In this document: positions 1-8,657 of the stretch, piece by piece | Position numbering within the stretch: position 1 is the first letter of the stretch | Layout: every line of letters starts with the position of its first letter | NCBI GenBank assembly: GCA_947311435.1 | Contig: CAMZKT010000077.1 | Location: forward strand, 1-39,023 | DNA length: 39,023 nucleotides | Direction of reading: 5' to 3' | Source of the DNA: an uncultured Desulfocapsa sp. | GTDB taxonomy: Bacteria > Desulfobacterota > Desulfobulbia > Desulfobulbales > Desulfocapsaceae | Program-made: the position numbers and the translations under genes | The notes under the pieces: model-generated | What the model was told of the DNA's origin: nothing | What the model saw: only the letters and a program-made list of their open reading frames with translations | Database searches by the model: none

Positions 1-79
1 AAGCCGCAGTGGTTTACGAAAGTAAGTCGCTCACCCCGTGAGTAGTTACCCGATAAGTACCTAAAAAGAGCAGAGAAAG

Positions 80-955
80 ATGTTTCCAATAGAAAAATAT
101 CATTATGCAAAGAGTGTGGCCGATGCGATTCAGGCACTTGCCGCCGATGAAGAAGCAAAAATCATTGCGGGTGGTACCGATGTTCTGGTTCGCCTTCATG
201 GCGGTAACAGCGATTATGGAAGACTGGTTGATATAAATGGTCTTAGTGAGCTAAAGAAGATCAGTATCGATGAGAATGGAATTGTTGATATAGGGTCACT
301 TGCCACATTTACTGAAATAATGGAACATCCCATTGTCCGTGAACATTTACCGCTTATCGTTGATTCTCTTGGCACCATAGGCGGGCCGCAGGTAAGGAAC
401 ACGGGTACCATGGGAGGCAATATCTGTAATGGCGCAGTAAGTGCCGACAGTGCCTGTGCTGCCCTTATCCATGAGTTTGAGCTTGTGATAGAGGGGGTTG
501 CGGGTGAGCGAACCCAATCGATTAACGGTTTTTATACTGGGCCTGGTCGAACGGTGTTGCAGAAGGGGGATGTTCTGAAATGTTTTCGGATTCATCCAGA
601 AAACTACAGGGAATTCAGTGCCTCATATTACAAGTATGCCATGCGTGGTGCCATGGATATTGCAACCATTGGCTGTGGTGCCGCTGTTAAAATGAATGGT
701 GACATAATCGAGACACTCAAACTTGCCTTCACCGTTGCAGCACCGACCCCGATTCGCTGTCGGAATGCAGAAATAGTTATGAAGAACAGGGGTGTTACTC
801 AAGAGAACCTTGCGGCATTGGCCAATGCTGTTGTGGAGGATGTGAAACCTCGCAGCTCCTGGCGGGCAGGCAGGGACTTTCGCTTACATATTATTAAAAC
901 TCTGGCTAAAAGAGTAACCTGTCAGGCAGTGGAAAACCATGGAGGAGGCTTTTAA
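80..955 (+). CDS. xdhB: Xanthine dehydrogenase FAD-binding subunit
   Basis: 291-aa FAD subunit of the three-subunit molybdenum xanthine dehydrogenase, passing electrons from the Mo/Fe-S subunits to FAD and then NAD+. Visible hallmarks are the FAD-binding stretch IIAGGTDVLVRLH near residues 29-41, and GTIGGPQVRNTGTMGGNICN near residues 98-117, which is typical of CO-dehydrogenase/xanthine-dehydrogenase flavoprotein subunits. Length and sequence track E. coli XdhB (about 292 aa) from end to end, including the AAPTPIRC and PRSSWRA segments. The ATG at 80 follows an AGAGAAAG ribosome-binding stretch. Its stop overlaps the next start by one base (TAATG), so it is cotranslated with xdhC. In E. coli the Mo subunit gene xdhA precedes xdhB; only 79 bases lie upstream here, so xdhA presence cannot be judged. 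Confidence 0.93.
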   Translation: MFPIEKYHYAKSVADAIQALAADEEAKIIAGGTDVLVRLHGGNSDYGRLVDINGLSELKKISIDENGIVDIGSLATFTEIMEHPIVREHLPLIVDSLGTIGGPQVRNTGTMGGNICNGAVSADSACAALIHEFELVIEGVAGERTQSINGFYTGPGRTVLQKGDVLKCFRIHPENYREFSASYYKYAMRGAMDIATIGCGAAVKMNGDIIETLKLAFTVAAPTPIRCRNAEIVMKNRGVTQENLAALANAVVEDVKPRSSWRAGRDFRLHIIKTLAKRVTCQAVENHGGGF

Positions 956-1434
956 TGTTCACCGTAGAGCTCACGTTCAGCATCAATGGGAAAAGCTACG
1001 AGATGGAAGTGGATGTACGGAAATCTCTGATGGAATTATTGCGTGAAATTGGCTACACCAGCGTAAAACATGGGTGTGGTGTCGGGGAGTGCGGAGCTTG
1101 TACAGTGCTGGTGAATGACGTCCCCGTGGACTCATGTCTTTATCTTGCCACCTGGGTGAACGGGGCAGCGGTGCGTACTACGGAAGGTGAATGCAGAGAT
1201 GGGAAACTCTCACCTGTGCAGGATGCTTATGTTCAAGAAGGGGCCGTCCAGTGTGGTTTTTGTACTCCAGGTCTTATCATGAACACCACTGCATTTCTCG
1301 AAAAAAACAGAGGAAAAGAAGAGCTTTCTCGCGAAGAGATTAAAAAAGGTCATGCAGGGAATCTTTGCCGGTGTACAGGGTATCAGACGATTATAAATGC
1401 GGTTGAAGCAGCCAGGAAAAAAGATGTCTGTTGA
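955..1434 (+). CDS. xdhC: Xanthine dehydrogenase iron-sulfur subunit
   Basis: 159-aa small subunit carrying two [2Fe-2S] clusters that relay electrons between the molybdenum centre and the FAD subunit. The plant-ferredoxin-type ligands are in CGVGECGACTVL (about residues 41-52) with a further Cys in SCLYL. The second cluster is in CGFCTPGLIM (about 98-107) and CRCTGYQ (about 140-146). Length equals E. coli XdhC. The ATG shares a base with the xdhB stop, and GGAGGAGG just upstream is a strong Shine-Dalgarno. The 3' end overlaps guaD by 11 bases. The purine context (guanine deaminase, nucleoside-type ABC importer) favours xanthine/hypoxanthine over other substrates of this superfamily such as CO or nicotinate. 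Confidence 0.93.
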   Translation: MFTVELTFSINGKSYEMEVDVRKSLMELLREIGYTSVKHGCGVGECGACTVLVNDVPVDSCLYLATWVNGAAVRTTEGECRDGKLSPVQDAYVQEGAVQCGFCTPGLIMNTTAFLEKNRGKEELSREEIKKGHAGNLCRCTGYQTIINAVEAARKKDVC

Positions 1435-2749
1435 TGCAGGTTTTTCTGCCTTCAGAGGACAGTTCCTTGATATTGCAGAGGGTGCCGGCTGCCTGGCAGA
1501 GACTAAGGAAAAGGTTCGGTTCCTTGACGATGGCCTGCTGTTGGTGCGTAATGGGCATATAGAGTATTTTGGCAGTTGGGAAGAGGGCAAACATACAGTC
1601 CCGGCAAACTGCTCCCTCAAGAGCCATTCGGACAAACTGATTATACCGGGCTTTGTGGATACTCATATCCATTTTCCGCAGGCTGAAATTATAGGAGCCT
1701 ACGGCGAGCAGTTGTTGGAGTGGCTTGACAATTATGCCTTCCCCGCTGAAAAACAGTATAAAGACAGGGAATATGCCGATATAATGGCAGACTTCTTTGT
1801 GGATCAGCTTTTGCGGAACGGAACAACCACTGCAATGGCATTTTGTACTGTCCATTCCGAATCGGTGGAAGCTCTATTTACTGCGGCGGCAGGAATGAAT
1901 ATGCGACTCATTACCGGAAAGGTACTCATGGACAGGAATGCTCCGGCGTACCTGCTTGACAGTCCGGAGAGCAGCTACACCGAAAGCAAAAGACTCATCG
2001 AAAAGTGGCATAAACAAGACCGTTTGTTGTATGCTGTTACTCCCCGCTTTGCGCCAACTTCGACACCCGCACAGCTTGCAATAGCCGCCAGTTTGAAAAA
2101 GGAGTTCCCAGATACCTATCTGCAAACCCATCTTTCTGAAAACATTGATGAAGTAGAGTGGGTGAAGGAACTTTTTCCAGAGCGATCCAGCTATCTTGAC
2201 GTCTATCATCATTACGGGCTCACCGGGAAACGCAGTGTCTTCGCCCACTGTATACACCTGGAAGATGAGGAATGGGACTGTCTGCGGGATACCGGCTCTG
2301 CCATCGCCTTTTGTCCGACGTCCAACCTTTTTCTTGGAAGTGGTTTGTTCAGGCTGCACCATGCCCGGAAAAAGAATGTGCGCGTTGGCATGGCTACTGA
2401 TGTGGGGGGCGGCACATCTTTTAATATGTTTCAGACCTTAAGCGAGGCCTACAAAGTACTGCAACTGCAAAAGGAAACGCTGTCAGCCTATGAGGCTTTT
2501 TACCTGGCGACGCTGGGTGGAGCCGAAACACTTTCTCTCGATCATCTGATTGGTAATTTTACCGTAGGTAAGGAGGCGGATTTCGTGGTACTGAATCCAA
2601 GGGCCACAGTCCTCCAGAAAAAACGGGTGGAACAGATGGAAAGTATAGAGGAATTGTTTTTTAATCTCATCATTCTTGGTGATGATAGAGCTGTTTCCCG
2701 TACCTACGTTTATGGAAAAAGTGTGTATGTCAGAAAAAATAATGAGTAA
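1424..2749 (+). CDS. guaD: Guanine deaminase
   Basis: 441-aa cytosolic amidohydrolase converting guanine to xanthine and ammonia, which feeds the xanthine dehydrogenase encoded just upstream. Metal-binding His pair DTHIH is at residues 81-83, a further metal His lies in FAHCIH near residue 275, and the catalytic Asp is in ATDVGGG near residue 326. The sequence follows E. coli GuaD (439 aa) throughout, including GAYGEQLLEWLDNYAFPAE and ITGKVLMDRNAPAYLLD. The frame is open back to 1397, but the ATG at 1424 is chosen because the preceding codons lie inside xdhC and AGGAAAAAAG sits just upstream. It overlaps xdhC by 11 bases and the following ATPase gene by about 23, indicating translational coupling. 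Confidence 0.93.
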   Translation: MSVDAGFSAFRGQFLDIAEGAGCLAETKEKVRFLDDGLLLVRNGHIEYFGSWEEGKHTVPANCSLKSHSDKLIIPGFVDTHIHFPQAEIIGAYGEQLLEWLDNYAFPAEKQYKDREYADIMADFFVDQLLRNGTTTAMAFCTVHSESVEALFTAAAGMNMRLITGKVLMDRNAPAYLLDSPESSYTESKRLIEKWHKQDRLLYAVTPRFAPTSTPAQLAIAASLKKEFPDTYLQTHLSENIDEVEWVKELFPERSSYLDVYHHYGLTGKRSVFAHCIHLEDEEWDCLRDTGSAIAFCPTSNLFLGSGLFRLHHARKKNVRVGMATDVGGGTSFNMFQTLSEAYKVLQLQKETLSAYEAFYLATLGGAETLSLDHLIGNFTVGKEADFVVLNPRATVLQKKRVEQMESIEELFFNLIILGDDRAVSRTYVYGKSVYVRKNNE

Positions 2750-4313
2750 ACCTCCACGTCTTCAGTTAAAGGGGATGACGAAAATCTACCCTTCGGTCAT
2801 CGCCAATGATTCCATCGATATGACCATCGCTCCGGGAGAGATTCATGCAGTTCTTGGTGAAAACGGTGCCGGAAAAAGTACTTTGATGAAGGCCATTTAT
2901 GGTGTGGTGAAACCGGATAACGGGCAAATTGTATGGGACGGAGAGGTGGTTCGTATCCAGAGTCCTGCCCATGCAAGAAAACTTGGTATTGGTATGGTCT
3001 TTCAACATTTTTCCCTCTTTGAGACCTTGACAGTGACCGAAAATATTGCTCTTGCCATAGATGATTATAAAAGCATGGAGACGTTGGCAGCGCGGATAAA
3101 GGAAGTTTCAGAAGAATATGGTTTGCCTCTTGATCCTGGCCGTCAGGTACATTCCTTATCGGTGGGACTGCGCCAGCGGGTTGAAATAATAAGGTGTCTT
3201 CTCCAGAAGCCCACGCTGCTGATAATGGATGAACCAACATCCGTTCTGACACCGCAGGCAGTGCGAAAAATGTTTGAAACCCTGCGTCGTCTTGCAGCCG
3301 AGGGGTGTTCCATTCTCTATATCAGCCATAAACTCGATGAAATCATGGAGCTGTGTCACAGCGCCACAATAATTCGGGCTGGCAGGGTTACGGGAATTGC
3401 GGTTCCCGCCGAAGAAACAGCAGGCAGCCTGGCGAAGATGATGATTGGTAGAGAGCTTCCGGTTTGTGCCCGGGAAAAAGAGAGTATTGATGGTGAGAAA
3501 CGGCTGGTGGTGAAGAATTTATCAAAAGTTTCGTCCAATCAATTCGGCACCGAACTCAAGGAAGTCAGTTTTTCCGTGAGGGGAGGGGAAATTCTTGGGA
3601 TTGCCGGTATTTCCGGAAATGGCCAGCAGGAACTTCTTGTCGCACTCAGTGGCGAGCATATCGTCGCAGATAAAGAGAGTATTCAAATTTGCGGTGAAGC
3701 AGCCGGAAACTTAAATCCCGACGAAAGACGCAACCGGGGGCTGGGCTTTGTTCCCGAGGAACGGTTGGGGAGGGGAGCGGTACCAGGAATGTCACTTACC
3801 GGCAATGCAATTCTTACAGCTCATCGACAGGGGATGGTGAAAAGAGGACTGCTTGACTTTGGTAAAGCGGCGGATTTTGCAAAACAGTGTATCAGGGATT
3901 TCACGGTGAAATGTGGATCAAAAGATGATCCTGTAAACAGTTTGTCCGGCGGAAATATTCAGAAGTATATTGTTGGGCGTGAAATTCAGCAAAATCCGAA
4001 ACTGCTGATTGTCTCACAACCCACCTGGGGAGTTGATGTCGGTGCTGCAAATATGATTCGTCAGGCCATGATTGATCTGCGAAGTAACGGGTCGGCGGTT
4101 CTTGTGGTGTCCGAAGAACTTGACGAACTATTTGAAATATGTGACCGATTGGTTGTTATTGCAGGAGGCCGGGTGTCACCTTCTGTAAATGTGCATGAAA
4201 CCAGTAAGGAAGAGATAGGGATATGGATGAGTGGCATGTTTCCTGGCGGCCCGGCAGAAGTGGAACCCGAAGGGATGGAAGCAGCACAAAATGAGGCCAG
4301 CCATGTTTGTTAA
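2727..4313 (+). CDS. Purine/nucleoside-type ABC importer, double ATP-binding subunit
   Basis: About 528 aa with two fused ABC domains, the architecture of sugar and nucleoside importers such as RbsA/MglA and YufO-type purine nucleoside ATPases. Domain 1 is canonical: Walker A GENGAGKST near residue 44, signature LSVGLRQRVE and Walker B LLIMDEPTSVLTP. Domain 2 has a degenerate Walker A (GISGNGQQELL), signature LSGGNIQKYIVGRE, and Gln where the catalytic acidic residue is expected (LLIVSQPTWGVDVG). Such asymmetry is usual in this family. The start is uncertain between ATG 2727 (GGAAAAAG five bases upstream) and ATG 2742. It overlaps guaD and the downstream permease. Substrate is inferred only from neighbours: guanine deaminase and xanthine dehydrogenase suggest purine bases or nucleosides. 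Confidence 0.88.
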   Translation: MSEKIMSKPPRLQLKGMTKIYPSVIANDSIDMTIAPGEIHAVLGENGAGKSTLMKAIYGVVKPDNGQIVWDGEVVRIQSPAHARKLGIGMVFQHFSLFETLTVTENIALAIDDYKSMETLAARIKEVSEEYGLPLDPGRQVHSLSVGLRQRVEIIRCLLQKPTLLIMDEPTSVLTPQAVRKMFETLRRLAAEGCSILYISHKLDEIMELCHSATIIRAGRVTGIAVPAEETAGSLAKMMIGRELPVCAREKESIDGEKRLVVKNLSKVSSNQFGTELKEVSFSVRGGEILGIAGISGNGQQELLVALSGEHIVADKESIQICGEAAGNLNPDERRNRGLGFVPEERLGRGAVPGMSLTGNAILTAHRQGMVKRGLLDFGKAADFAKQCIRDFTVKCGSKDDPVNSLSGGNIQKYIVGREIQQNPKLLIVSQPTWGVDVGAANMIRQAMIDLRSNGSAVLVVSEELDELFEICDRLVVIAGGRVSPSVNVHETSKEEIGIWMSGMFPGGPAEVEPEGMEAAQNEASHVC

Positions 4314-5379
4314 AATAGAGCCACGTCCGGAACCATCGAAAACAATGCGGTATTTATCGCCACTGATTGCAGCTTTTCTTATGCTTGTCAGCGGGGTTAT
4401 TCTTTTTACTTTCCTTGGTAAGAATCCAATCGCTGCTTTTCATGCGTTCTTTATAGAGCCTGTGAACGATCTTTACGGTATCGGTGAACTCTTTATTAAG
4501 GCCGCACCTCTCATGTTGATTGGTACGGGGCTTTCCATTGGCTTCAGAGCAGGTATCTGGAATATAGGTGCGGAAGGACAGCTTGCCATCGGTGCCCTTT
4601 TTGGTGGCTATATTGCAATTATATTTCATAACAGTACCGGATTTTTTGTGTTGCCGTTGATGGTGCTTGCCGGTGCTTTGGGGGGATGTGTGTGGGCATC
4701 GATCCCGGCATTTTTAAAAACAGTTTTTAACGCCAATGAGACCCTTGTTACTCTTATGCTCAATTATGTGGCAATTTTACTCCTTGCTCTTCTTGTGCAT
4801 GGGCCATTGAAAGATCCGGACGGCTATGGTTTCCCGCAGTCCATCCTTTTTGGCGATTCGGCCATGCTTCCCATTCTCATGGAAGGAACCCGTCTTCACC
4901 TGGGGGTTCTTCTGGTACTGGCAGGTGTTGTTATTGGCTGGATATTCTTAATGAAAAGCTTTGCCGGATATCAGATCCAGGTGGCGGGGCTTGCTCAGAA
5001 GGCAGCCAGCTATGCGGGGTTCCAGTACAAGAAATTAATCTGGACAGGATTACTTGCAGGAGGGGTGACGGCAGGCATTGCAGGTGTTTTTGAAATAGCA
5101 GGGCCCATAGGGCAGCTCCTTCCCTCTGTTTCACCCGGCTATGGATATGCTGCAATCATTGTTGCTTTTGTTGGCAGACTGCATCCGGGAGGGATCATTC
5201 TTTCAAGTCTTCTCATGGCACTTTTGTACCTGGGCGGGGAGTCCGGGCAGATGAATCTTGATTTACCATCTGCTGTAACCGGAGTCTTTCAGGGCTTACT
5301 GCTCTTTTATCTGCTTGCCACGGATTTTCTTATTTACTACCGTTTGCGCATAAATGCTCGACATCGGGAGGTAATATAG
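4303..5379 (+). CDS. Purine/nucleoside-type ABC importer permease 1 (COG4603-like)
   Basis: About 358-aa polytopic inner-membrane permease of the BPD_transp_2 superfamily, pairing with the following permease and the double ATPase. Many hydrophobic segments are visible, beginning at LIAAFLMLVSGVILFTFLG, with the family-typical AGIWNIGAEGQLAIGALFGG segment and a late SPGYGYAAIIVAFVG segment. The ATG at 4303 has GAGG six bases upstream; ATG 4291 is an in-frame alternative. Either start overlaps the ATPase gene. It ends TAG with the next gene's GTG sharing the final G. The exact substrate is not readable from sequence. Confidence 0.87.
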   Translation: MFVKIEPRPEPSKTMRYLSPLIAAFLMLVSGVILFTFLGKNPIAAFHAFFIEPVNDLYGIGELFIKAAPLMLIGTGLSIGFRAGIWNIGAEGQLAIGALFGGYIAIIFHNSTGFFVLPLMVLAGALGGCVWASIPAFLKTVFNANETLVTLMLNYVAILLLALLVHGPLKDPDGYGFPQSILFGDSAMLPILMEGTRLHLGVLLVLAGVVIGWIFLMKSFAGYQIQVAGLAQKAASYAGFQYKKLIWTGLLAGGVTAGIAGVFEIAGPIGQLLPSVSPGYGYAAIIVAFVGRLHPGGIILSSLLMALLYLGGESGQMNLDLPSAVTGVFQGLLLFYLLATDFLIYYRLRINARHREVI

Positions 5380-6305
5380 TGGATTTTGATTTATTCATTC
5401 ACATACTGGTTGCGGCAGTAGCTGCAGGGACACCATTTGTTTTTGCGGCTCTTGGAGAACTTGTCACCGAAAAGTCGGGTGTCTTGAATCTTGGTGTCGA
5501 GGGGATGATGCTGGTTGGCGCCGTATCCGGATTTATTGTTATGGCAAAGACAGGAAGCCTTCTGGCTGCCGCACTGTGCGGGATGGTCGCAGGGGGATTG
5601 ATGGCAGGAATATTTGCTGTTTTAACGCTTACTCTGATGGCAAATCAGGTGGCAAGCGGTCTTGCGTTAACCATCTTCGGCGTGGGACTGAGTGCCTTTA
5701 TGGGGCTTGAGTACACAAGTATTGGCCTGCCTGGTGTTCCTGAAATTCATCTCCCGTTTCTGAGTGATCTTCCCGTTGTCGGCCAGCTTTTCTTTTCCTA
5801 TAACATTCTTGTTTACTGCTCCCTTGTTTTGTTTGGTGGTGTTTCCTGGTTCTTGTACAAGAGTAAAACGGGACTTTTGTTAAGAGGTGTGGGGGAGTCA
5901 CCCAAATCTGCCCACGCACTTGGCTATAATGTGATAGGGATCAGGTATCTGGCAGTGCTGTTTGGCGGAGCCATGGCAGGGCTGGGAGGGACCTATCTTT
6001 CCGTTGCCTATACGCCCATGTGGGTGGAAGGTATGGTTGCCGGACGAGGCTGGGTTTCTCTGGCTCTGGTAGTTTTTGCGACCTGGCGGCCTGCCCGGGT
6101 AATGCTGGGAGCCTATCTTTTTGGTGCCATCACCATAGCCCAGTTTCATGTACAGGGATTTGGTGTTGAAATTCCCGCGCAGTTGTTGTCCATGTTGCCC
6201 TATCTTGCAACAATCGTTGTGCTGGTGTTTATTTCAAGAGATCAAAACATAATACGATTGAACTCCCCGGCGTCACTCGGTATAACCTACCATCCGGATA
6301 TGTAA
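5379..6305 (+). CDS. Purine/nucleoside-type ABC importer permease 2 (COG1079-like)
   Basis: 308-aa second permease of the importer. It contains the characteristic GVLNLGVEGMMLVGAVSGF segment near residues 34-52 and further hydrophobic helices, including one near GEYTSIGLPGVP-type extracytoplasmic loops (here MGLEYTSIGLPGVPEIHLP). It starts with GTG, directly overlapping the TAG stop of permease 1, with GGGAGGT upstream as ribosome-binding site. It is the last gene of the purine operon. The periplasmic BMP/Med-family lipoprotein normally required by this importer class is not found downstream, so it must lie upstream of the window or elsewhere. Confidence 0.88.
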   Translation: MDFDLFIHILVAAVAAGTPFVFAALGELVTEKSGVLNLGVEGMMLVGAVSGFIVMAKTGSLLAAALCGMVAGGLMAGIFAVLTLTLMANQVASGLALTIFGVGLSAFMGLEYTSIGLPGVPEIHLPFLSDLPVVGQLFFSYNILVYCSLVLFGGVSWFLYKSKTGLLLRGVGESPKSAHALGYNVIGIRYLAVLFGGAMAGLGGTYLSVAYTPMWVEGMVAGRGWVSLALVVFATWRPARVMLGAYLFGAITIAQFHVQGFGVEIPAQLLSMLPYLATIVVLVFISRDQNIIRLNSPASLGITYHPDM

Positions 6306-6444
6306 TCCCCAAATCCCGCAAATCCGGAATGTTTTCCGACTTGCCGGGTCAGGTAGTAAGTAAGCTCAGATGGTATAGTTGTTTGAACCATCTCAATTCG
6401 TAATTATTCAGGTGAAATTGCAAAATCAGCAAAAACATCGAACT

Positions 6445-6552
6445 GTAACTGTTCAGCAGTGCTTTATATGTGTTCAAGCAGGCTTGCGAACTAGAGTAGT
6501 CCTCTGTGAGTAAGCCTGATCGAACACAGATGAAGTGCTGCTGAACAGTTAC
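6445..6552. repeat. 108-bp imperfect palindromic element
   Basis: Outer arms GTAACTGTTCAGCAG (6445-6459) and CTGCTGAACAGTTAC (6538-6552) are exact reverse complements. Inside them GTGTTC pairs with GAACAC and AGGCTT with AAGCCT, so most of the element can fold into one long interrupted hairpin. It sits between the last ABC permease and the phosphorylase-like gene, ending 16 bases before the latter's ATG. There is no T-run typical of an intrinsic terminator and no flanking target duplication. It could be a MITE-like or REP-like repeat, or a long 5' UTR structure. Confidence 0.6.
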
Positions 6553-6568
6553 TATTTTAAAGGATACA

Positions 6569-7297
6569 ATGAATTCTGACATCATTATCCATCCAAGTCG
6601 TGCGGTACGCGAAAAAACTATTCCGTCGTCTGGTATTTTATATGTGAACCCTATTGAGGCGAGAATTGCACTTCAGCTACTTCTTGACCGCGGCGGAGAT
6701 CAACGCTTTCTTTTTCATTCTGGCTTGGTGGTCAGTCCTGGCAATGATTTTTTTATTGCAGGTCCTGCAGTTGGGGCTCCAATGGCAGCCATGGTGCTTG
6801 AAAAGCTCATTATTCTTGGTGCAGAAAAGCTTATTATGACTGGGTGGTGTGGAGCTGTTTCGCCGAATTTATGCATTGGCGACATCGTGACCGGTGGCCT
6901 TGGTTTTTCAGGGGAGGGGACATCAAAATACTATACGACTGATACTGTCACGCACCCATCCCAGCGACTACTGACCTCTTTACAGAGTGAGTTAACCTTG
7001 GAAGAAGCTGTAGCATTCTGGTCGACAGATGCGCCTTATAGAGAGTCACGTAAGATGCTTAGGGGATTGGCTAAACGTCACAAAATCAGGTGTGTAGATA
7101 TGGAATACTCTGCGCTTTGTGCGGTTGCAACTTTTCGTGAGGTGGATTTTGCCGCAGTGTTTCTTATTTCTGATGAACTTTGGCAGGATGACTGGCGACC
7201 TGGGTTTAACGGAAAGGTATTTAAAAGGAAAAGCAAAGCACATTGCAAACAATTGCTGCACCGTATTGTTTCTATATGTTCTTTCGAGGAGGGCTAA
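6569..7297 (+). CDS. Nucleoside phosphorylase family protein (PNP/UDP type)
   Basis: 242-aa cytosolic protein of the purine/uridine phosphorylase and MTA/SAH nucleosidase superfamily. Supporting features are the glycine-rich GPAVGAPMAAMVLEKLIILGA segment near residues 65-85 with GWCGAVSP after it, the ribose-binding motif VDMEYSALCAVA near residue 178, and the base-site SDE (residues about 207-209). The exact substrate is not determinable: the protein is divergent from MtnN, DeoD and Udp, and the middle part is short. Only two bases separate its stop from rimO, whose ribosome-binding site GAGGAGGG lies in its last codons, so the two are coupled. A role in purine or methylthioadenosine recycling, the latter released by SAM enzymes, is plausible but inferred. 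Confidence 0.75.
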   Translation: MNSDIIIHPSRAVREKTIPSSGILYVNPIEARIALQLLLDRGGDQRFLFHSGLVVSPGNDFFIAGPAVGAPMAAMVLEKLIILGAEKLIMTGWCGAVSPNLCIGDIVTGGLGFSGEGTSKYYTTDTVTHPSQRLLTSLQSELTLEEAVAFWSTDAPYRESRKMLRGLAKRHKIRCVDMEYSALCAVATFREVDFAAVFLISDELWQDDWRPGFNGKVFKRKSKAHCKQLLHRIVSICSFEEG

Positions 7298-7299
7298 AA

Positions 7300-8649
7300 A
7301 TGGCCAGTTTTAACCTTATCAGTCTTGGGTGTGCTAAAAACCTTGTCGATTCTGAAGTCATGCTAGGCATCCTACTGGCGAATAATTGGGAGCATAAGGA
7401 TGATCCTTCCGAAGCTGATGTCCTTATTGTAAATACCTGTGGTTTTATTCAACCTGCCGTCGAAGAAGCGATAGAGGTTATTCTTGAGATGGCTCGTTAC
7501 AAAGAAGAGTCCTCTGAAGGTACCAAGAGTCTTGTTGTTACAGGATGCCTTGTGCAACGCTACCTGGCTGGGCTCAGCAGAGACATACCTGAGGTAGATC
7601 TTTTTGTTGGTACTGAAGGCGTTGCAGATATAGCCCTCCTTTTGCAAAAGTTGATAGCCGGACAGCAGCAGGAAAAATATCACTGTCCGGAGTCCTTTCT
7701 CATGGATTCGTCGCTCCCAAGGACACTGACAACACCCTTTTTCAGAAGTTCGGTTAAAATCACAGAAGGGTGTAGTAATCACTGTACTTATTGTATGATC
7801 CCCTCCATCAGGGGGAAACTCCGATCAAGAGAGATCTCCGATATTGTTGTGGAGGTGCAGCGCCTTGAGGCCACAGGGGTAAAGGAAATATCCCTTATTG
7901 CTCAGGATTTGACAGCCTATGGGAATGATATGGAGCAGTCTAATAATAATCTCCACGAACTTCTTTTTCGGATCATACACGAGACTGGAATCCCATGGTT
8001 GCGACTTATGTACCTTTATCCCACAGGAGTAACTGACAAGTTGTATGAGTTGGTGCAGAAGGAAGAGCGAATTCTTCCTTATATGGATATCCCTTTCCAG
8101 CATGTTTCAGATTCAGTTCTTCGGCGGATGAATCGTCGCTACGGGTATGCTGATTTATGCACGTTCATTGAAAAAATTCGTCTTGTAGTTCCCGATATTG
8201 CTCTTCGTACCACCATGATGGTAGGATTTCCTGGGGAGACTGAGGCTGACATTCAACAAATGGAAGGTTTTTTGACACGGTACCAAATAGATCATGTTGG
8301 TGTGTTTTCTTACACGAATGAAGAGGGTGCAGGGTCGGAGTTTTTCAATGATCAGTGTTCTAATGAAGTAAAACAGGAGCGGAAGCAGAGGATCTTACAG
8401 CTACAGGAAAGGATTTCCAAGAAGATATTAAAGAAATATATAGGCAAGACCCTTCCGGTGCTGGTGGAAGGCTTGAGTAAAGAAACTGATTTGTTGCTAG
8501 AGGGAAGAACGGTATACCAGGCTCCAGATATAGATGGTTGTGTCTATATAAATGAAGGAATTGCAAACCCCGGTGATATCGTAAATGTACGTATCACCGA
8601 AGCACAAATATATGATCTTGTCGGAGGCATCGTTTCTTCGGCGGAGTAG
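7300..8649 (+). CDS. rimO: Ribosomal protein S12 methylthiotransferase
   Basis: 449-aa radical-SAM methylthiotransferase that adds a methylthio group to the conserved Asp of ribosomal protein S12. The N-terminal domain holds the auxiliary cluster cysteines C11 (SLGCAKNLVDSEVMLG, the RimO-specific start), C47 (NTCGF) and C83 (TGCLVQRY). The radical-SAM CxxxCxxC is CSNHCTYC at C158/C162/C165. A TRAM-type beta domain occupies the C-terminal ~65 residues. ATG 7300 is chosen over upstream in-frame codons because GAGGAGGG lies at the right distance and the RimO N-terminus begins there. It ends in TAG, with only 8 bases to the end of the convergent HU gene. The CAKNLVDSE opening separates it from MiaB. 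Confidence 0.95.
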   Translation: MASFNLISLGCAKNLVDSEVMLGILLANNWEHKDDPSEADVLIVNTCGFIQPAVEEAIEVILEMARYKEESSEGTKSLVVTGCLVQRYLAGLSRDIPEVDLFVGTEGVADIALLLQKLIAGQQQEKYHCPESFLMDSSLPRTLTTPFFRSSVKITEGCSNHCTYCMIPSIRGKLRSREISDIVVEVQRLEATGVKEISLIAQDLTAYGNDMEQSNNNLHELLFRIIHETGIPWLRLMYLYPTGVTDKLYELVQKEERILPYMDIPFQHVSDSVLRRMNRRYGYADLCTFIEKIRLVVPDIALRTTMMVGFPGETEADIQQMEGFLTRYQIDHVGVFSYTNEEGAGSEFFNDQCSNEVKQERKQRILQLQERISKKILKKYIGKTLPVLVEGLSKETDLLLEGRTVYQAPDIDGCVYINEGIANPGDIVNVRITEAQIYDLVGGIVSSAE

Positions 8650-8657
8650 AGAAGGAG

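Noticed and set aside
1-79. Possible 3' end of a Mo-subunit (xdhA) gene at the left edge
   Set aside because: All three forward frames stop within the stretch and none shows the XdhA C-terminus; the sequence is too short to assign. A short CTCAC-CCC-GTGAG hairpin at 30-42 is all that can be seen.
6445-6552. Insertion sequence or integron attC site
   Set aside because: There is no transposase, no target duplication beside the arms, and the ends do not match attC core sites; kept only as a palindromic repeat.
7243-7299. Upstream in-frame start for rimO inside the phosphorylase gene
   Set aside because: The extra 19 residues are the out-of-frame reading of the neighbour; the family begins at ATG 7300, which has the good ribosome-binding site.
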